A stretch of DNA of 51,208 nucleotides from Spirochaetaceae bacterium (GCA_017614995.1 JAGAAX010000048.1:1-51208); one strand, 5' to 3'. Counted from the stretch's first letter, positions 26,685 through 35,759 are shown. Made by a program: numbers and translations. The notes: generated by a model from the sequence alone, not told the origin.

Positions 26685-26726
26685 TCAAGCTCTAATTATG
26701 AAGAAACTATTTAGGTAGGTACAAAT

Positions 26727-26918
26727 ATGTCAAGAAGATGTGATATTTGCGGTAAAGGTTCACTTTCTGGTAACAAAGTTAGTAAATCTTATAACCACGT
26801 TCGCCGTACATGGAAACCAAATATTGTTGCCGTAAAAACTGAAATTGGCGGAACAACTGTAACTGTAAAAATGTGTACACGCTGCTTGAGAAGCGGCTAT
26901 GTAACAAAAAAGGTTTGA
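26727..26918 (+). CDS. rpmB: 50S ribosomal protein L28
   Basis: Component of the large ribosomal subunit. The 63-residue protein begins MSRRCDICGKG and ends CTRCLRSGYVTKKV. The two CxxC pairs (CDIC and CTRC) form the zinc-ribbon (C+) version of L28. The VSKSYNHVRRTWKPN segment is the usual rRNA-binding core. It has its own promoter and a terminator, and is monocistronic here rather than paired with rpmG. Confidence 0.96.
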   Translation: MSRRCDICGKGSLSGNKVSKSYNHVRRTWKPNIVAVKTEIGGTTVTVKMCTRCLRSGYVTKKV

Positions 26919-26959
26919 TTTGTGCGAATGTTTTAATCTGTGTTAAGCACAGATGCAAT

Positions 26960-26987
26960 AAAGAGCTGTCTTTTTAGGCGGCTCTTT
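26960..26987. terminator. rpmB rho-independent terminator, probably bidirectional
   Basis: AAAGAGC (26960-26966) pairs with GCTCTTT (26981-26987), followed on the plus strand by TTTGTTTTT. It lies between the convergent rpmB and metallo-hydrolase genes, and the A-rich left flank gives a T-run for the other strand. Confidence 0.75.
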
Positions 26988-27004
26988 TTGTTTTTAAAGC
27001 TCTT

Positions 27005-27805
27005 TTAAAGTTCAATTGAAAGTCCGTCGTAGGCAGGCTCAACAATACAGTCTGCAAGCCGGCCGTAGTTTTTCTTTTTTTCGTTGAGAAGCTGCTTTAT
27101 TTCTTTGTGCGTGTAGTCGTGGCAGAAATGCGTCAGATAAATCTGTGTGGCGCTTGTCTTTTCGGCTGTTTCAAGAGCCTGATCAAAGTTAAAGTGCGTT
27201 TCGTGCGGCTTGGTTCTAAGCCCGTCAATTATAAGCACTTCAATGTCCTTAATGCGGTCAAAAGACGAAGGCGGCAAAAAGCTTAAGTCTGTTAGATATG
27301 CAAATCTGCCGAAGCGCCAGCCTGTTGTCGGAAGAATTCCATGCATCATTGGTACGGGCACAAAATCTATTGAGCCGATTGTGAGCGGTTTCTGCTCGTT
27401 ATAGTCTGTGCAGTTTATAAGCTCTATCAGCGGTTTGCCGCCGCCTTTCTGTGTGGGTCTAAAAACATAGTCATAGCAGCAGCGCACTTCTTCGAGCGTG
27501 TTCGGGTCTGAATAAACTGGAATAGAGTGGTCGCGCGAGAAAACGCGTATGTTGTCAAGACCATGTACATGGTCTGCGTGTGCGTGCGTTAAAAGTACGG
27601 CGTCAAGCTTGCAGAGTCCGTAAGCAAGCGCCTGAAGCCTGAATTCTGGGCCGGTGTCTATGACGACATAAGTATCGCTATTCTGCACAATTGCGCTAGT
27701 GCGGAAACGCCTGTCTTTCGGGTTTTTTGATGTGCAGGCTTTGCATTTGCAGCCTATAACCGGCATTCCATGGCTTGTGCCTGAGCCGGTAACTGTCAGT
27801 CTCAT
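27005..27805 (-). CDS. Metallo-beta-lactamase-fold hydrolase (PhnP-like)
   Basis: A metal-dependent phosphodiesterase-type hydrolase of the MBL fold. The metal-binding motif THAHADHVHGLD is near residues 74-85, with DTGPEFR before it, MMHGILPT (about residue 156), a later LTDLS and a C-terminal LTHFCHDY. An N-terminal CKCKACTS cysteine cluster recalls the zinc loop of PhnP (phosphoribosyl cyclic phosphodiesterase), but no phosphonate genes are nearby. The ATG at 27805, with GGAG 6 bases upstream, is preferred to a TTG at 27817. It follows uvrB by 25 bases and is probably co-transcribed. Confidence 0.85.
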   Translation of the reverse strand: MRLTVTGSGTSHGMPVIGCKCKACTSKNPKDRRFRTSAIVQNSDTYVVIDTGPEFRLQALAYGLCKLDAVLLTHAHADHVHGLDNIRVFSRDHSIPVYSDPNTLEEVRCCYDYVFRPTQKGGGKPLIELINCTDYNEQKPLTIGSIDFVPVPMMHGILPTTGWRFGRFAYLTDLSFLPPSSFDRIKDIEVLIIDGLRTKPHETHFNFDQALETAEKTSATQIYLTHFCHDYTHKEIKQLLNEKKKNYGRLADCIVEPAYDGLSIEL

Positions 27806-27830
27806 TTCATTCTCCAAATATACGGCTTTA

Positions 27831-29828
27831 TCAGCTTCCGTATTTTTTCTTTATGTCTTCTATCTCGTTGCGCAAAGCCGCGGCTTCTTCGTATTCAAGA
27901 CGCTCGGCATGTTCAAGCATCTGTTCTTCAAGTGCCTTGATAAGCTTTTTGCGCTCTTTCGGAATCATCGGGTTAAAGCTGTTGCGCAAAGCCTTAGTTT
28001 CAATTGCGGCGTTTTCTTCGGCGTCTTTTTCCTGGCGCACAAGAATGTCGCTGATAGCCTTGTGTACGGTCTCTGGCGTAATGTTGTGCTCTTTGTTGTA
28101 TGCGCTCTGAACGGCGCGCCTGTGCTCTGTCTCGGCGATTGCCTCTTTCATGGCTGGGCTTATTGTGTCGGCGTACATAACGACAGTGCCGTTCTGGTTT
28201 CGGGCGGCGCGTCCTATAATCTGAATAAGACTGGTCGCGCTGCGCAAAAATCCGATTTTGTCTGCGTCAAGAATCGCGATAAACGAAACTTCAGGCAGGT
28301 CAATTCCTTCTCTTAAAAGATTGATGCCCACAAGAATGTCGATTTCGCCTGTGCGGAGGCTCTTCAAAATTTCGACGCGCTCTATTGTGTCAATTTCGCT
28401 GTGAATGTAGCGCACTTTTAGCCCGAAACCGCTTAGATAATCGGTTAAGTCTTCTGCCATTTTTTTTGTGAGCGTAAGCAGAAGGCAGCGTTCGTTTCTT
28501 TCAAGCCGGAGTTTAATCTCGTTGTAGATGTCTTCCATCTGGCCTTCGCTTGGGCGCACCGAAACCAGCGGGTCTAAAAGCCCGGTCGGGCGTATAAGCT
28601 GCTCTACAATCTGCGTAGACTTTTCGGTCTCTTCTTTGCGCGGTGTCGCCGTAACAAAGATTGTCTGGTGCACTTTTTTGTTGAACTCGTCGGCTTTGAG
28701 CGGTCTGTTGTCCAGGGCGCTCGGCAGCCTGAACCCAAAATCAATGAGATTCTGCTTCCGCGAGCGGTCGCCCTCATACATTGCGCCAATCTGCGGAACT
28801 GTAACGTGCGCCTCGTCAATCATGCAGCAGAAATCGTCCGGAAAGTAGTGCAGAAGCGTTGCAGGCGGTTCGCCGCGTTTTCTGCCTGAAATCGGACCTG
28901 AATAATTCTCAATTCCGGGGCAGCGGCCCATCTCTGAAAGCATTTCAATGTCATAAGTTGTGCGCGTCTTTAGGCGTTCAGCTTCAAGTATTTTGCCCTG
29001 CTGTCTGAAAAGCTCAACCTGTTCAGTCATTTCGTCTCTGATTCGGTCAACGGCGCTGATTAAAAGATTCTGCGGAACAACAAAGTGCTTTGCCGGATAA
29101 ATTGTGGTTTCATCAAGCTCTTCGATTGTCTGCCCAGAAATTGAGTTTATGCGCCTTATGCGCGCAACTTCTTCCCAGTCAAGGTCAATCCGGTAAGCTT
29201 CGTCAGTTTCCATATAAGCCGGAAAAATCTCGATAGAGTCGCCTCTTATGCGGAAATCTCCGCGCTCAAAGCCGAAGTCGTTCCGCTTATATTGAAGGCT
29301 GATGAGCTTTTTGGAAAATTCGATTGTGTCGAGAGTTTCGCCTTTTTCAATGTGAATGCGCATGTCGTGGTAGAGTTCAGGCATACCAAGACCGTATATG
29401 CAGGAAACCGTTGCAACAACTATAACATCGCGGCGCTCCATAAGGCTGTACGTGGCTGCAAGGCGCATGTGGTCAATTTCATCGTTTATCGAAGCGTCTT
29501 TTTCTATATAAAGGTCTCGCGCCGGCACATAGGCTTCAGGCTGGTAATAGTCGTAGTATGAGACAAAGTATTCAACCGCGTTTTCCGGGAAAAAGCTTTT
29601 AAACTCGCGGTAAAGCTGCGCCGAAAGTGTCTTGTTGTGGCTTATTACAAGGGTAGGGCGCTGAATGGCTTCGATTATCTTTGCCATGGTAAAGGTCTTG
29701 CCCGAGCCTGTAACGCCCTTTAATGTCTGAAAAGTGTCTCCTCGCAAAAAGCCTTCCGCAAGTTTTTTGATTGCTTCCGGCTGGTCGCCAGAAGGCTCGT
29801 AAGGTGCATAAACTTTGAACGGTCTCAT
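27831..29828 (-). CDS. uvrB: Excinuclease ABC subunit B
   Basis: The damage-verifying helicase-like subunit of nucleotide excision repair, which receives DNA from UvrA and recruits UvrC. Of normal length (665 residues). Walker A is GVTGSGKTFT at about 39-48. The beta-hairpin region is YYDYYQPEAYVPARDLYIEK at about 92-111. The DEAH box is CMIDEAH near residue 338, and motif VI is QIIGRAARN. The C-terminal UVR domain (EYEEAAALRNEIEDIKKK) binds UvrC. It starts MRPFKVYAPYEPSGDQPEAI, the usual UvrB N-terminus. It is followed closely by the metallo-hydrolase gene. Confidence 0.97.
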   Translation of the reverse strand: MRPFKVYAPYEPSGDQPEAIKKLAEGFLRGDTFQTLKGVTGSGKTFTMAKIIEAIQRPTLVISHNKTLSAQLYREFKSFFPENAVEYFVSYYDYYQPEAYVPARDLYIEKDASINDEIDHMRLAATYSLMERRDVIVVATVSCIYGLGMPELYHDMRIHIEKGETLDTIEFSKKLISLQYKRNDFGFERGDFRIRGDSIEIFPAYMETDEAYRIDLDWEEVARIRRINSISGQTIEELDETTIYPAKHFVVPQNLLISAVDRIRDEMTEQVELFRQQGKILEAERLKTRTTYDIEMLSEMGRCPGIENYSGPISGRKRGEPPATLLHYFPDDFCCMIDEAHVTVPQIGAMYEGDRSRKQNLIDFGFRLPSALDNRPLKADEFNKKVHQTIFVTATPRKEETEKSTQIVEQLIRPTGLLDPLVSVRPSEGQMEDIYNEIKLRLERNERCLLLTLTKKMAEDLTDYLSGFGLKVRYIHSEIDTIERVEILKSLRTGEIDILVGINLLREGIDLPEVSFIAILDADKIGFLRSATSLIQIIGRAARNQNGTVVMYADTISPAMKEAIAETEHRRAVQSAYNKEHNITPETVHKAISDILVRQEKDAEENAAIETKALRNSFNPMIPKERKKLIKALEEQMLEHAERLEYEEAAALRNEIEDIKKKYGS

Positions 29829-29966
29829 AGGGCTATTCTATCATGCAAAGGCATTAAAATCAAAGCCCGAATAAATTACGCACTTAAAGGCTGTGAAAAA
29901 TTTATTTGGGTTGCATTTGTTTTTTGTTGAAAATTCGTGGTAATGGGTGTAAAAGAGTATTATAAC

Positions 29967-29981
29967 TGTGAAAATTTCACA
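29967..29981. promoter_or_regulatory. Inverted repeat TGTGAAA-A-TTTCACA upstream of mdh
   Basis: A perfect 7+1+7 palindrome about 130 bases before the dehydrogenase ATG, next to an AT-rich TATTATAAC (29958-29966). It resembles Rex sites (TGTGAA-N4-TTCACA) and CRP sites (TGTGA-N6-TCACA) but is one base shorter than either. It is a candidate redox operator for the fumarate pathway operon. Confidence 0.45.
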
Positions 29982-29986
29982 TGTTA

Positions 29987-30006
29987 TTAGATAAAATTTT
30001 ATCTAA
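29987..30006. promoter_or_regulatory. 20-base perfect palindrome upstream of mdh
   Basis: TTAGATAAAATTTTATCTAA is fully self-complementary and lies 5 bases after the TGTGAAA palindrome. It could be a second regulator site or an AT-rich cruciform. Confidence 0.45.
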
Positions 30007-30109
30007 AACTCTTGAAAATGCTTCACAAGAGCAGTGGAAAATGCTAGATTAGCTTAAAGAACGAAAACAAACCGTAATGTTTGCGAAAAATTCGTTAAGG
30101 AAGGTTTTT

Positions 30110-31057
30110 ATGGGAAACAAGGTAACGATTATTGGTTCTGGCAGTGTAGGTTCTACTATTGCCTATACCCTGGCTGTTCAAGGTACAGCATCAGAAATTG
30201 TTATGGTAGATATTAATGTAGAAAAATCACTTGGAGAAGCCTTGGATATCCGTCAGGGCACACCTTTCTGTGCTCCTTGTTCAATTTATGCCGGCAACTA
30301 CGAAGATACAAAAGATTCTGACATTGTTGTTTTGACATCAGGCATGGCACGCAAGCCTGGACAGAGCCGCCTTGATCTTGCTCAGGCAAATGTGAACATC
30401 ACAAAATCAATTATTCCGCAGATTACAAAATATGCGCCTAACGCAATCTTTATTGTTGTTGCAAACCCTGTAGATATTTTGACTTATCAGTTTATCAAGA
30501 CTTCAGGCATTCCAGAGCACCGCATTATCGGTTCTGGTACAATTCTTGATACGGCACGTCTCCGCGCACGCATTGCCGAATACTATGGAATAAACCAGAA
30601 AAATGTTCATGCCCACGTTTTCGGCGAGCATGGCGATTCATCTTTTGTGCCGTGGTCTTTGGCAAACATTTCTAATGTTCCGATTGACAAATACGCTTCA
30701 TGTATGACAAATCAGGATAAAATCGTTCCGTCTCTGATTCATTCAGAAGTTGAGGATTATATCCGTAAGTCTGGTGCAAAAGTCATTCAGCGCAAGGGCG
30801 CAACTTTTTATGCTGTAGCAATTTCGGTCTGCCACATTATCCGCTGCCTTTTCAGCGACATGGACACAACACTTACAGTTTCAACAATGATGCATGGCGA
30901 ATACGGCATTGACGATGTTGCGTTGAGTACGCTTGCAATTATTGACCATAACGGAATTTCGGGCAAACTTACAGCTCCGCTTACAGATGACGAAATTGCA
31001 TCTCTGAAAAAATCTGCTGACGCACTGAAAGATGTAATCAAGCAGATTGAGTTCTAA
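30110..31057 (+). CDS. Malate/lactate dehydrogenase family, probable malate dehydrogenase
   Basis: An NAD-dependent 2-hydroxyacid dehydrogenase of 315 residues. The Rossmann motif is IIGSGSVGSTIAYTL (residues 7-21), with NPVDILTY, RIIGSGTILDTARLR and the catalytic histidine in GEHGDSSFVPWS. Most of the sequence looks like L-lactate dehydrogenase. However, the mobile loop reads GMARKPGQSR, placing Arg (residue 81) where lactate enzymes have Gln102; Arg there is the classic malate specificity switch. The fumarase gene 18 bases downstream supports oxaloacetate as substrate. The ATG at 30110 is preceded by AAGGAAGG; an in-frame ATG at 30077 is unsupported. First gene of the long redox run. Biochemical assignment between LDH and MDH remains open. 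Confidence 0.8.
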   Translation: MGNKVTIIGSGSVGSTIAYTLAVQGTASEIVMVDINVEKSLGEALDIRQGTPFCAPCSIYAGNYEDTKDSDIVVLTSGMARKPGQSRLDLAQANVNITKSIIPQITKYAPNAIFIVVANPVDILTYQFIKTSGIPEHRIIGSGTILDTARLRARIAEYYGINQKNVHAHVFGEHGDSSFVPWSLANISNVPIDKYASCMTNQDKIVPSLIHSEVEDYIRKSGAKVIQRKGATFYAVAISVCHIIRCLFSDMDTTLTVSTMMHGEYGIDDVALSTLAIIDHNGISGKLTAPLTDDEIASLKKSADALKDVIKQIEF

Positions 31058-31075
31058 TTTATAAAGGGAATTATC

Positions 31076-32494
31076 ATGAATTATCGGGTTGAACACGATT
31101 CAATGGGAGAGATGCAGGTTCCTGCTGATAAATACTGGGCGGCGCAGACAGAGCGCAGCCACGAAAACTTTAAAATCGGTGTGGGCATCGAGACCATGCC
31201 GAGAGAAATAACACAGGCTTTCGGTATTCTTAAAAAAGCGGCTGCTATGGCAAACAACATGCTTAAGCCGCAGAAAATGACGAGCGAGAAACTTGCCGCC
31301 ATAAGCGCCGCCTGCGACGAGGTTATTTCCGGTGCGCTTAACGACCATTTTCCTCTTGTAGTGTGGCAGACTGGTTCCGGCACGCAGAGCAACATGAACG
31401 CAAACGAAGTTATTGCAAACCGCGCCAACGAAATTGCGGCAGGGTTCAAAGCCGGTGCTTTTTTCGCACCAAACGCAAACATTCCGCGTCTGCTTCACCC
31501 GAATGACGACATCAATATGAGCCAGTCGTCTAACGACACTTTTCCGACGGCAATGCATATTGCAGCCGTTACTATAATAGAAGATAAAGTGATTCCGGCT
31601 ATCGACAAGCTTATTGCAACTTTTGTCCGTCTTGAAAAAGAGAACGAAGGCATTGTAAAGAGCGGCCGCACACATTTGCAGGACGCTACGCCGATTAAAT
31701 TCAGCCAGGAAATTTCAGGCTGGAGAGCTTCGCTTGAGCGCGACAAGCAGCTTTTGAACGCCGCGCTGCCGCCGCTAAAAGAGCTTGCTCTCGGCGGAAC
31801 AGCAGTAGGCACTGGCTTGAACGCGCCTGAAAAATTCGACGAAAAAGTTGCAGAAGCTGTTTCTAAGCTGACAGGCAAAGAATTTGTTACAGCACCTAAT
31901 AAGTTCCACGCGCTTACAAGCAAAGACGAGCTTGTTTTTGCTCATGGCGCATTAAAGGCTCTTGCCTGCGACATGATGAAAATCGCTAACGATGTGCGCT
32001 GGCTTGCTTCAGGTCCGCGCGATGGTCTCGGTGAAATCCGTATTCCTGAGAATGAGCCTGGTTCTTCGATTATGCCGGGCAAAGTGAATCCGACACAGTG
32101 CGAGCAGGTAACAATGGTTGCAGTTCAGGTTATGGGCAACGACGTTGCTGTCGGCATGGCTGCAAGCCAGGGCAATTTTGAGCTTAACGTGTTTATGCCT
32201 GTATGTATTTACAATTTCTTGCAGAGTGCGCGGCTTCTTGCAGAATCAATTGTTTCGTTCAACGACAATTGCGCGGTCGGCATTAAAGCTGACAAAGACA
32301 AGATGCACCACAACCTGCATAATTCGCTGATGCTTGTAACTGCACTTAATCCGTATATCGGCTACGAGAATGCGGCAAAAACTGCAAAGAAAGCATTCAA
32401 AGAGAATATTTCGCTTAAAGAAGCCTGTGTTGCACTCGGCTTTTTGACCGCAGAAAAATTTGACGAAGTATTTCATCCTGAACAGATGTGCTGA
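31076..32494 (+). CDS. fumC: Class II fumarate hydratase
   Basis: Interconverts malate and fumarate; iron-independent, tetrameric, cytosolic. The start MNYRVEHDSMGEMQVPADKYWAAQTERS is typical. SQSSNDTFPTAMHIA supplies substrate-binding residues, SGRTHLQDATPI contains the catalytic-region histidine, and GSSIMPGKVNPTQCEQ is the superfamily signature. The length of 472 residues is normal. RBS AAGGGA lies 18 bases after the dehydrogenase stop, and the gene is followed 17 bases later by hdrB. Its position joins the dehydrogenase to the fumarate reductase set and argues for the reductive direction (malate to fumarate). Confidence 0.95.
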   Translation: MNYRVEHDSMGEMQVPADKYWAAQTERSHENFKIGVGIETMPREITQAFGILKKAAAMANNMLKPQKMTSEKLAAISAACDEVISGALNDHFPLVVWQTGSGTQSNMNANEVIANRANEIAAGFKAGAFFAPNANIPRLLHPNDDINMSQSSNDTFPTAMHIAAVTIIEDKVIPAIDKLIATFVRLEKENEGIVKSGRTHLQDATPIKFSQEISGWRASLERDKQLLNAALPPLKELALGGTAVGTGLNAPEKFDEKVAEAVSKLTGKEFVTAPNKFHALTSKDELVFAHGALKALACDMMKIANDVRWLASGPRDGLGEIRIPENEPGSSIMPGKVNPTQCEQVTMVAVQVMGNDVAVGMAASQGNFELNVFMPVCIYNFLQSARLLAESIVSFNDNCAVGIKADKDKMHHNLHNSLMLVTALNPYIGYENAAKTAKKAFKENISLKEACVALGFLTAEKFDEVFHPEQMC

Positions 32495-32511
32495 ATTGAG
32501 GAACTGACTTT

Positions 32512-33372
32512 ATGACTTACAGCTACTATCCGGGTTGCACCCTTAAGACAAAAGGCAAAGACTTAGACAGATACGGCCGTTTTGCCGCCGAAAAGCTTGG
32601 TGTTACTCTTGAAGAAATTGCAGACTGGCAGTGCTGCGGCGGTGCTTACACAATGCCGAGAGACGAAATCGCTTCAAAGCTTTCGGCTGTGCGCGCCCTT
32701 GTTTCAGCACGTGACGCAGACCAAGATGTGGTAACGCTTTGCTCTGCATGTCACAATGTTCTCAAGCAGGTCAACAATGACATGAAAAACGATGAGAACA
32801 TCAACTTTAAGGCGAACAATTATCTTAAGCTTGAAAAGCCGTACAACGGCGAGACAAATGTTATCCATTATCTTGAACTTTTGCGCGATGTTATAGGCTT
32901 TGACAAAATTGCAGAGGCTGTTACAAAGCCGCTTGCAGGCAAAAAGATTGCAGCTTATTACGGCTGTCTGCTTTTGCGCCCAAGCAAAGTGCTTGAAATG
33001 GACAACGCCGAAAACCCAAAGATTATAGAAGATTTTATCAAGGCAGTTGGCGCAGAGCCTATTGTTTACCCGATGCGGAACGAATGTTGCGGCGGCTATA
33101 TTACAATGGAAGATAAAGCGCTCGCCGCCAAGAAAAGCGCCGCTGTCTTGGAAAGTGCGAAAAACGCAGGTGCAGAGCTTATCGTTACAGCATGTCCGCT
33201 CTGCCTTTACAACCTGAACAAGAACGGCGCATCTCAAGTTGCAGGCGCACCAAAAGTTGTGTACTTTACTCAAGTTTTGGCTGCTGCTCTCGGCGATGAA
33301 GCCGCATTAAAAGCTGTTGAAGACGCCTGTTCAGTTACAGCAATTGAAGGAGGCTGCCCATGTCACAAGTAA
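32512..33372 (+). CDS. hdrB: Heterodisulfide reductase subunit B-like (CCG protein)
   Basis: The presumed disulfide- or acceptor-reducing subunit of an Hdr complex. Both cysteine-rich CCG motifs are complete: C9, C41-C42, C77 and C80 in the first (GCT...QCCGG...CSAC), and YYGC...NECCGG...CPLC in the second. These are the ligands of the two non-cubane 4Fe-4S clusters known in HdrB. The length of 286 residues is normal. It overlaps hdrC by 13 bases. In methanogens the acceptor is CoM-S-S-CoB; bacteria lack this, and in Desulfovibrio the acceptor of HdrABC-FlxABCD is thought to be DsrC or another thiol. Here the nearby fumarate reductase is the likely electron sink. Confidence 0.9.
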   Translation: MTYSYYPGCTLKTKGKDLDRYGRFAAEKLGVTLEEIADWQCCGGAYTMPRDEIASKLSAVRALVSARDADQDVVTLCSACHNVLKQVNNDMKNDENINFKANNYLKLEKPYNGETNVIHYLELLRDVIGFDKIAEAVTKPLAGKKIAAYYGCLLLRPSKVLEMDNAENPKIIEDFIKAVGAEPIVYPMRNECCGGYITMEDKALAAKKSAAVLESAKNAGAELIVTACPLCLYNLNKNGASQVAGAPKVVYFTQVLAAALGDEAALKAVEDACSVTAIEGGCPCHK

Positions 33373-33743
33373 CCAAAGAAGACATCGTGCGCATTTCTGG
33401 CGTAAACCCGCGCAAGTGCATGAAATGCGGCAAATGTTCGGGCACATGCCCAAGCTATGATGAGATGGAATATCATCCGCATCAGTTTGTTGCCATGGTA
33501 GAAAACGGAAACATAGAGCCGCTTTTGAATTCGCCTTCGCTTTTTAAGTGCCTTTCATGCTTTGCCTGTGTTGAGCGCTGCCCAAGAAATGTAGAGCCTG
33601 CAAAAGTTGTTGAGGCTGTGCGCGCAGCAGCCATACGCGTTCAGGGCAACAATCACTTAAAGCCGAATCAGATACCGGAAATGCTTGATGACGAGCTGCC
33701 GCAGCAGGCAATCGTCACTGCATTCAGAAAATATTCAAAATAA
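33360..33743 (+). CDS. hdrC: Heterodisulfide reductase subunit C-like ferredoxin
   Basis: A 127-residue iron-sulfur protein linking HdrA to HdrB. Two classical 4Fe-4S motifs are present: CMKCGKCSGTCP at about residues 20-31 and CLSCFACVERCP at about 63-74, both with the full CxxCxxCxxxCP pattern. The GGAGG ribosome binding site lies inside the end of hdrB, and the two genes overlap by 13 bases, so they are translated together. Followed 15 bases later by hdrA. Confidence 0.9.
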   Translation: MSQVTKEDIVRISGVNPRKCMKCGKCSGTCPSYDEMEYHPHQFVAMVENGNIEPLLNSPSLFKCLSCFACVERCPRNVEPAKVVEAVRAAAIRVQGNNHLKPNQIPEMLDDELPQQAIVTAFRKYSK

Positions 33744-33758
33744 GGAGCTGCAATCGTT

Positions 33759-35759
33759 ATGCAGAAAATTGGTGTTTTTGTGTGTCATTGTGGCACCAAC
33801 ATCGCTGCAACTGTTGATGTAAAGACCGTTGCAGAGCAGCTTGGCAAAGAGCCGGGCGTTGCGTTCGCCGCCGACTATCAGTACATGTGTTCTGAAGCCG
33901 GTCAGAACCTGATAAAGAACGCAATTAAAGAGCATGGGCTTACAGGCGTTGTTGTATGTTCCTGCTCTCCGCGTATGCACGAAGCTACTTTCAGAAAGGC
34001 TTGTGCCGCCGCGGGAATTAACTCTTATATGGTAGAAATTGCCAATATCCGCGAGCAGTGCTCATGGATTCACAAAGAAAAGGCTGATGCAACCGAAAAG
34101 GCAATTATCATCGGACGTGCGGCAATCGCAAAAGTTCATTTGAACGCACCGCTTGTTCCGGGTGAAAGCCCAGTTACAAAGCGTGCGCTTGTTATAGGCG
34201 GCGGTATTGCCGGTATGCAGGCTGCTCTTGATATAGCAGAAGCCGGCTATGAAGTCGATATCGTCGAGAAAAAATCTACAATCGGCGGCAAGATGACCCA
34301 GATTGACAAGACTTTTCCGACTTTGGACTGTGCGGCATGTATTTCAACCCCAAAAATGGTTGACTGTGCCCAGAACGAGAAAATCAATATCTATGCTTAC
34401 AGCGAAGTTTCTGCGGTAAAAGGCTTTATCGGTAACTTCGATGTTTCAATTACAAGAAAAGCCCGCTACGTTGATGAAACAAAATGTACTGGCTGCGGCA
34501 TCTGTACCGAAAAATGTCCGCAGAAAAAAGTGCCTAACGAATTCAACCTCGGACTGAACAACCGTACTGCAATATATATTCCGTTTGCACAGGCTGTGCC
34601 TAAAGTTGCCACAATTGACGCAAATTACTGCATGATGCTGAAAAGCGGCAAATGCGGAATCTGTTCAAAAGTCTGTGGCGCAGGTGCAATCGATTACAAG
34701 CAGAAAGACGAAGTAATCGAGAAAAAGTACGGTGCAATTGTTGTTGCAACAGGCTATAACCCGATTAATATCGAAAAATATGACGAATTTGCCTATTCGC
34801 AGAGCAAAGACGTTGTTACATCACTTGAGTTTGAGCGCATTACAAACGCCGCTGGTCCTACAGGTGGAATACTTCTTCGCCCGTCAGACGGAAAACATCC
34901 GCACACAATCGTTTTTGTTCAGTGTGTAGGCAGCCGCGAAGCGCCTCCATGTACAAAAGGCGGAAAAGAATACTGCTCAAAAATCTGCTGTATGTATACG
35001 GCAAAACACGCAATGCTTACGCGCGAAAAATACCCCGATACTGACGTTTATGTATTCTATATTGATGTGCGCACACCGGGCAAAAACTTTGACGAATTCT
35101 ACCGGCGTGCAGTAGAGCAGTACGGCGTACACTACATTAAGGGAATGGTAGGCAAGGTTGCACCGCAGGCAGACGGAACACTTCTTGTTCAGGGTTCTGA
35201 CCTTATTGAGAACAAGCAGCTCAAAATAAAGGCTGACATGGTTGTTCTTGCGGCGGCAATTGAAGCTGACAAGAGCGCGCGCCCGCTTGCTACAATGCTT
35301 ACAGCAAGTATGGACACAAACGACTTCTTTACAGAAGCTCATGCAAAGCTCCGTCCTGTAGAAAGCCCTACAGCCGGTATTTTCTTAGCAGGCTGCTGCC
35401 AGGGACCAAAAGATATTCCAGAGACAGTTGCACAGGCAAGTGCCGCCGCTGTAAAGGTTGTCGGTGTTCTTGCAAAAGACAAGCTTCTCGGCAACCCTTG
35501 TGTTGCTCACCCTAACGAGAACATGTGTAACGGTTGTTCTTCTTGTGAGAAGGTCTGCCCTTATGGTGCAATTACATACAGCGATAAAGAATTCCGCGGT
35601 CCGAACCGCTCAACACTTATTAGACGCGTAGCAAGTGTAAACGAGGCAGTCTGCCAGGGCTGCGGCGCATGTACTGTTGCCTGTCCGTCTGGCGCAATGG
35701 ACTTGAAGGGATTCAGCAATAAACAGATTATGGCGGAGGTTGATGCAATATGTCGATAG
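33759..35759 (+). CDS. hdrA: Heterodisulfide reductase subunit A-like, flavin electron-bifurcating
   Basis: The core flavoprotein of Hdr complexes, where paired electrons are split toward ferredoxin and HdrBC. The 666 residues match full-length HdrA. The N-terminal domain has CHCGTN and CSCSPRMHEATFRKAC (HdrA-type cluster region). FAD binding is by VIGGGIAGMQAALDIAEAG (about 143-161) with GGKMTQIDKTFP after it. A mid-chain ferredoxin motif CTGCGICTEKCP begins at residue 243, and two C-terminal ferredoxin motifs begin at residues 590 (CNGCSSCEKVCP) and 632 (CQGCGACTVACP). The end overlaps flxD by 10 bases. No selenocysteine codon is apparent. Bifurcation is established for this family, not shown for this protein. 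Confidence 0.9.
   Translation: MQKIGVFVCHCGTNIAATVDVKTVAEQLGKEPGVAFAADYQYMCSEAGQNLIKNAIKEHGLTGVVVCSCSPRMHEATFRKACAAAGINSYMVEIANIREQCSWIHKEKADATEKAIIIGRAAIAKVHLNAPLVPGESPVTKRALVIGGGIAGMQAALDIAEAGYEVDIVEKKSTIGGKMTQIDKTFPTLDCAACISTPKMVDCAQNEKINIYAYSEVSAVKGFIGNFDVSITRKARYVDETKCTGCGICTEKCPQKKVPNEFNLGLNNRTAIYIPFAQAVPKVATIDANYCMMLKSGKCGICSKVCGAGAIDYKQKDEVIEKKYGAIVVATGYNPINIEKYDEFAYSQSKDVVTSLEFERITNAAGPTGGILLRPSDGKHPHTIVFVQCVGSREAPPCTKGGKEYCSKICCMYTAKHAMLTREKYPDTDVYVFYIDVRTPGKNFDEFYRRAVEQYGVHYIKGMVGKVAPQADGTLLVQGSDLIENKQLKIKADMVVLAAAIEADKSARPLATMLTASMDTNDFFTEAHAKLRPVESPTAGIFLAGCCQGPKDIPETVAQASAAAVKVVGVLAKDKLLGNPCVAHPNENMCNGCSSCEKVCPYGAITYSDKEFRGPNRSTLIRRVASVNEAVCQGCGACTVACPSGAMDLKGFSNKQIMAEVDAICR

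Noticed and set aside
29967-29981. Firm CRP or Rex site call
   Set aside because: The spacing is one base shorter than either consensus, so only a generic operator is claimed.
30110-31057. Plain L-lactate dehydrogenase call
   Set aside because: Overall similarity is LDH-like, but the specificity position is Arg and the gene sits with fumarase and a fumarate reductase, so malate dehydrogenase is more likely.
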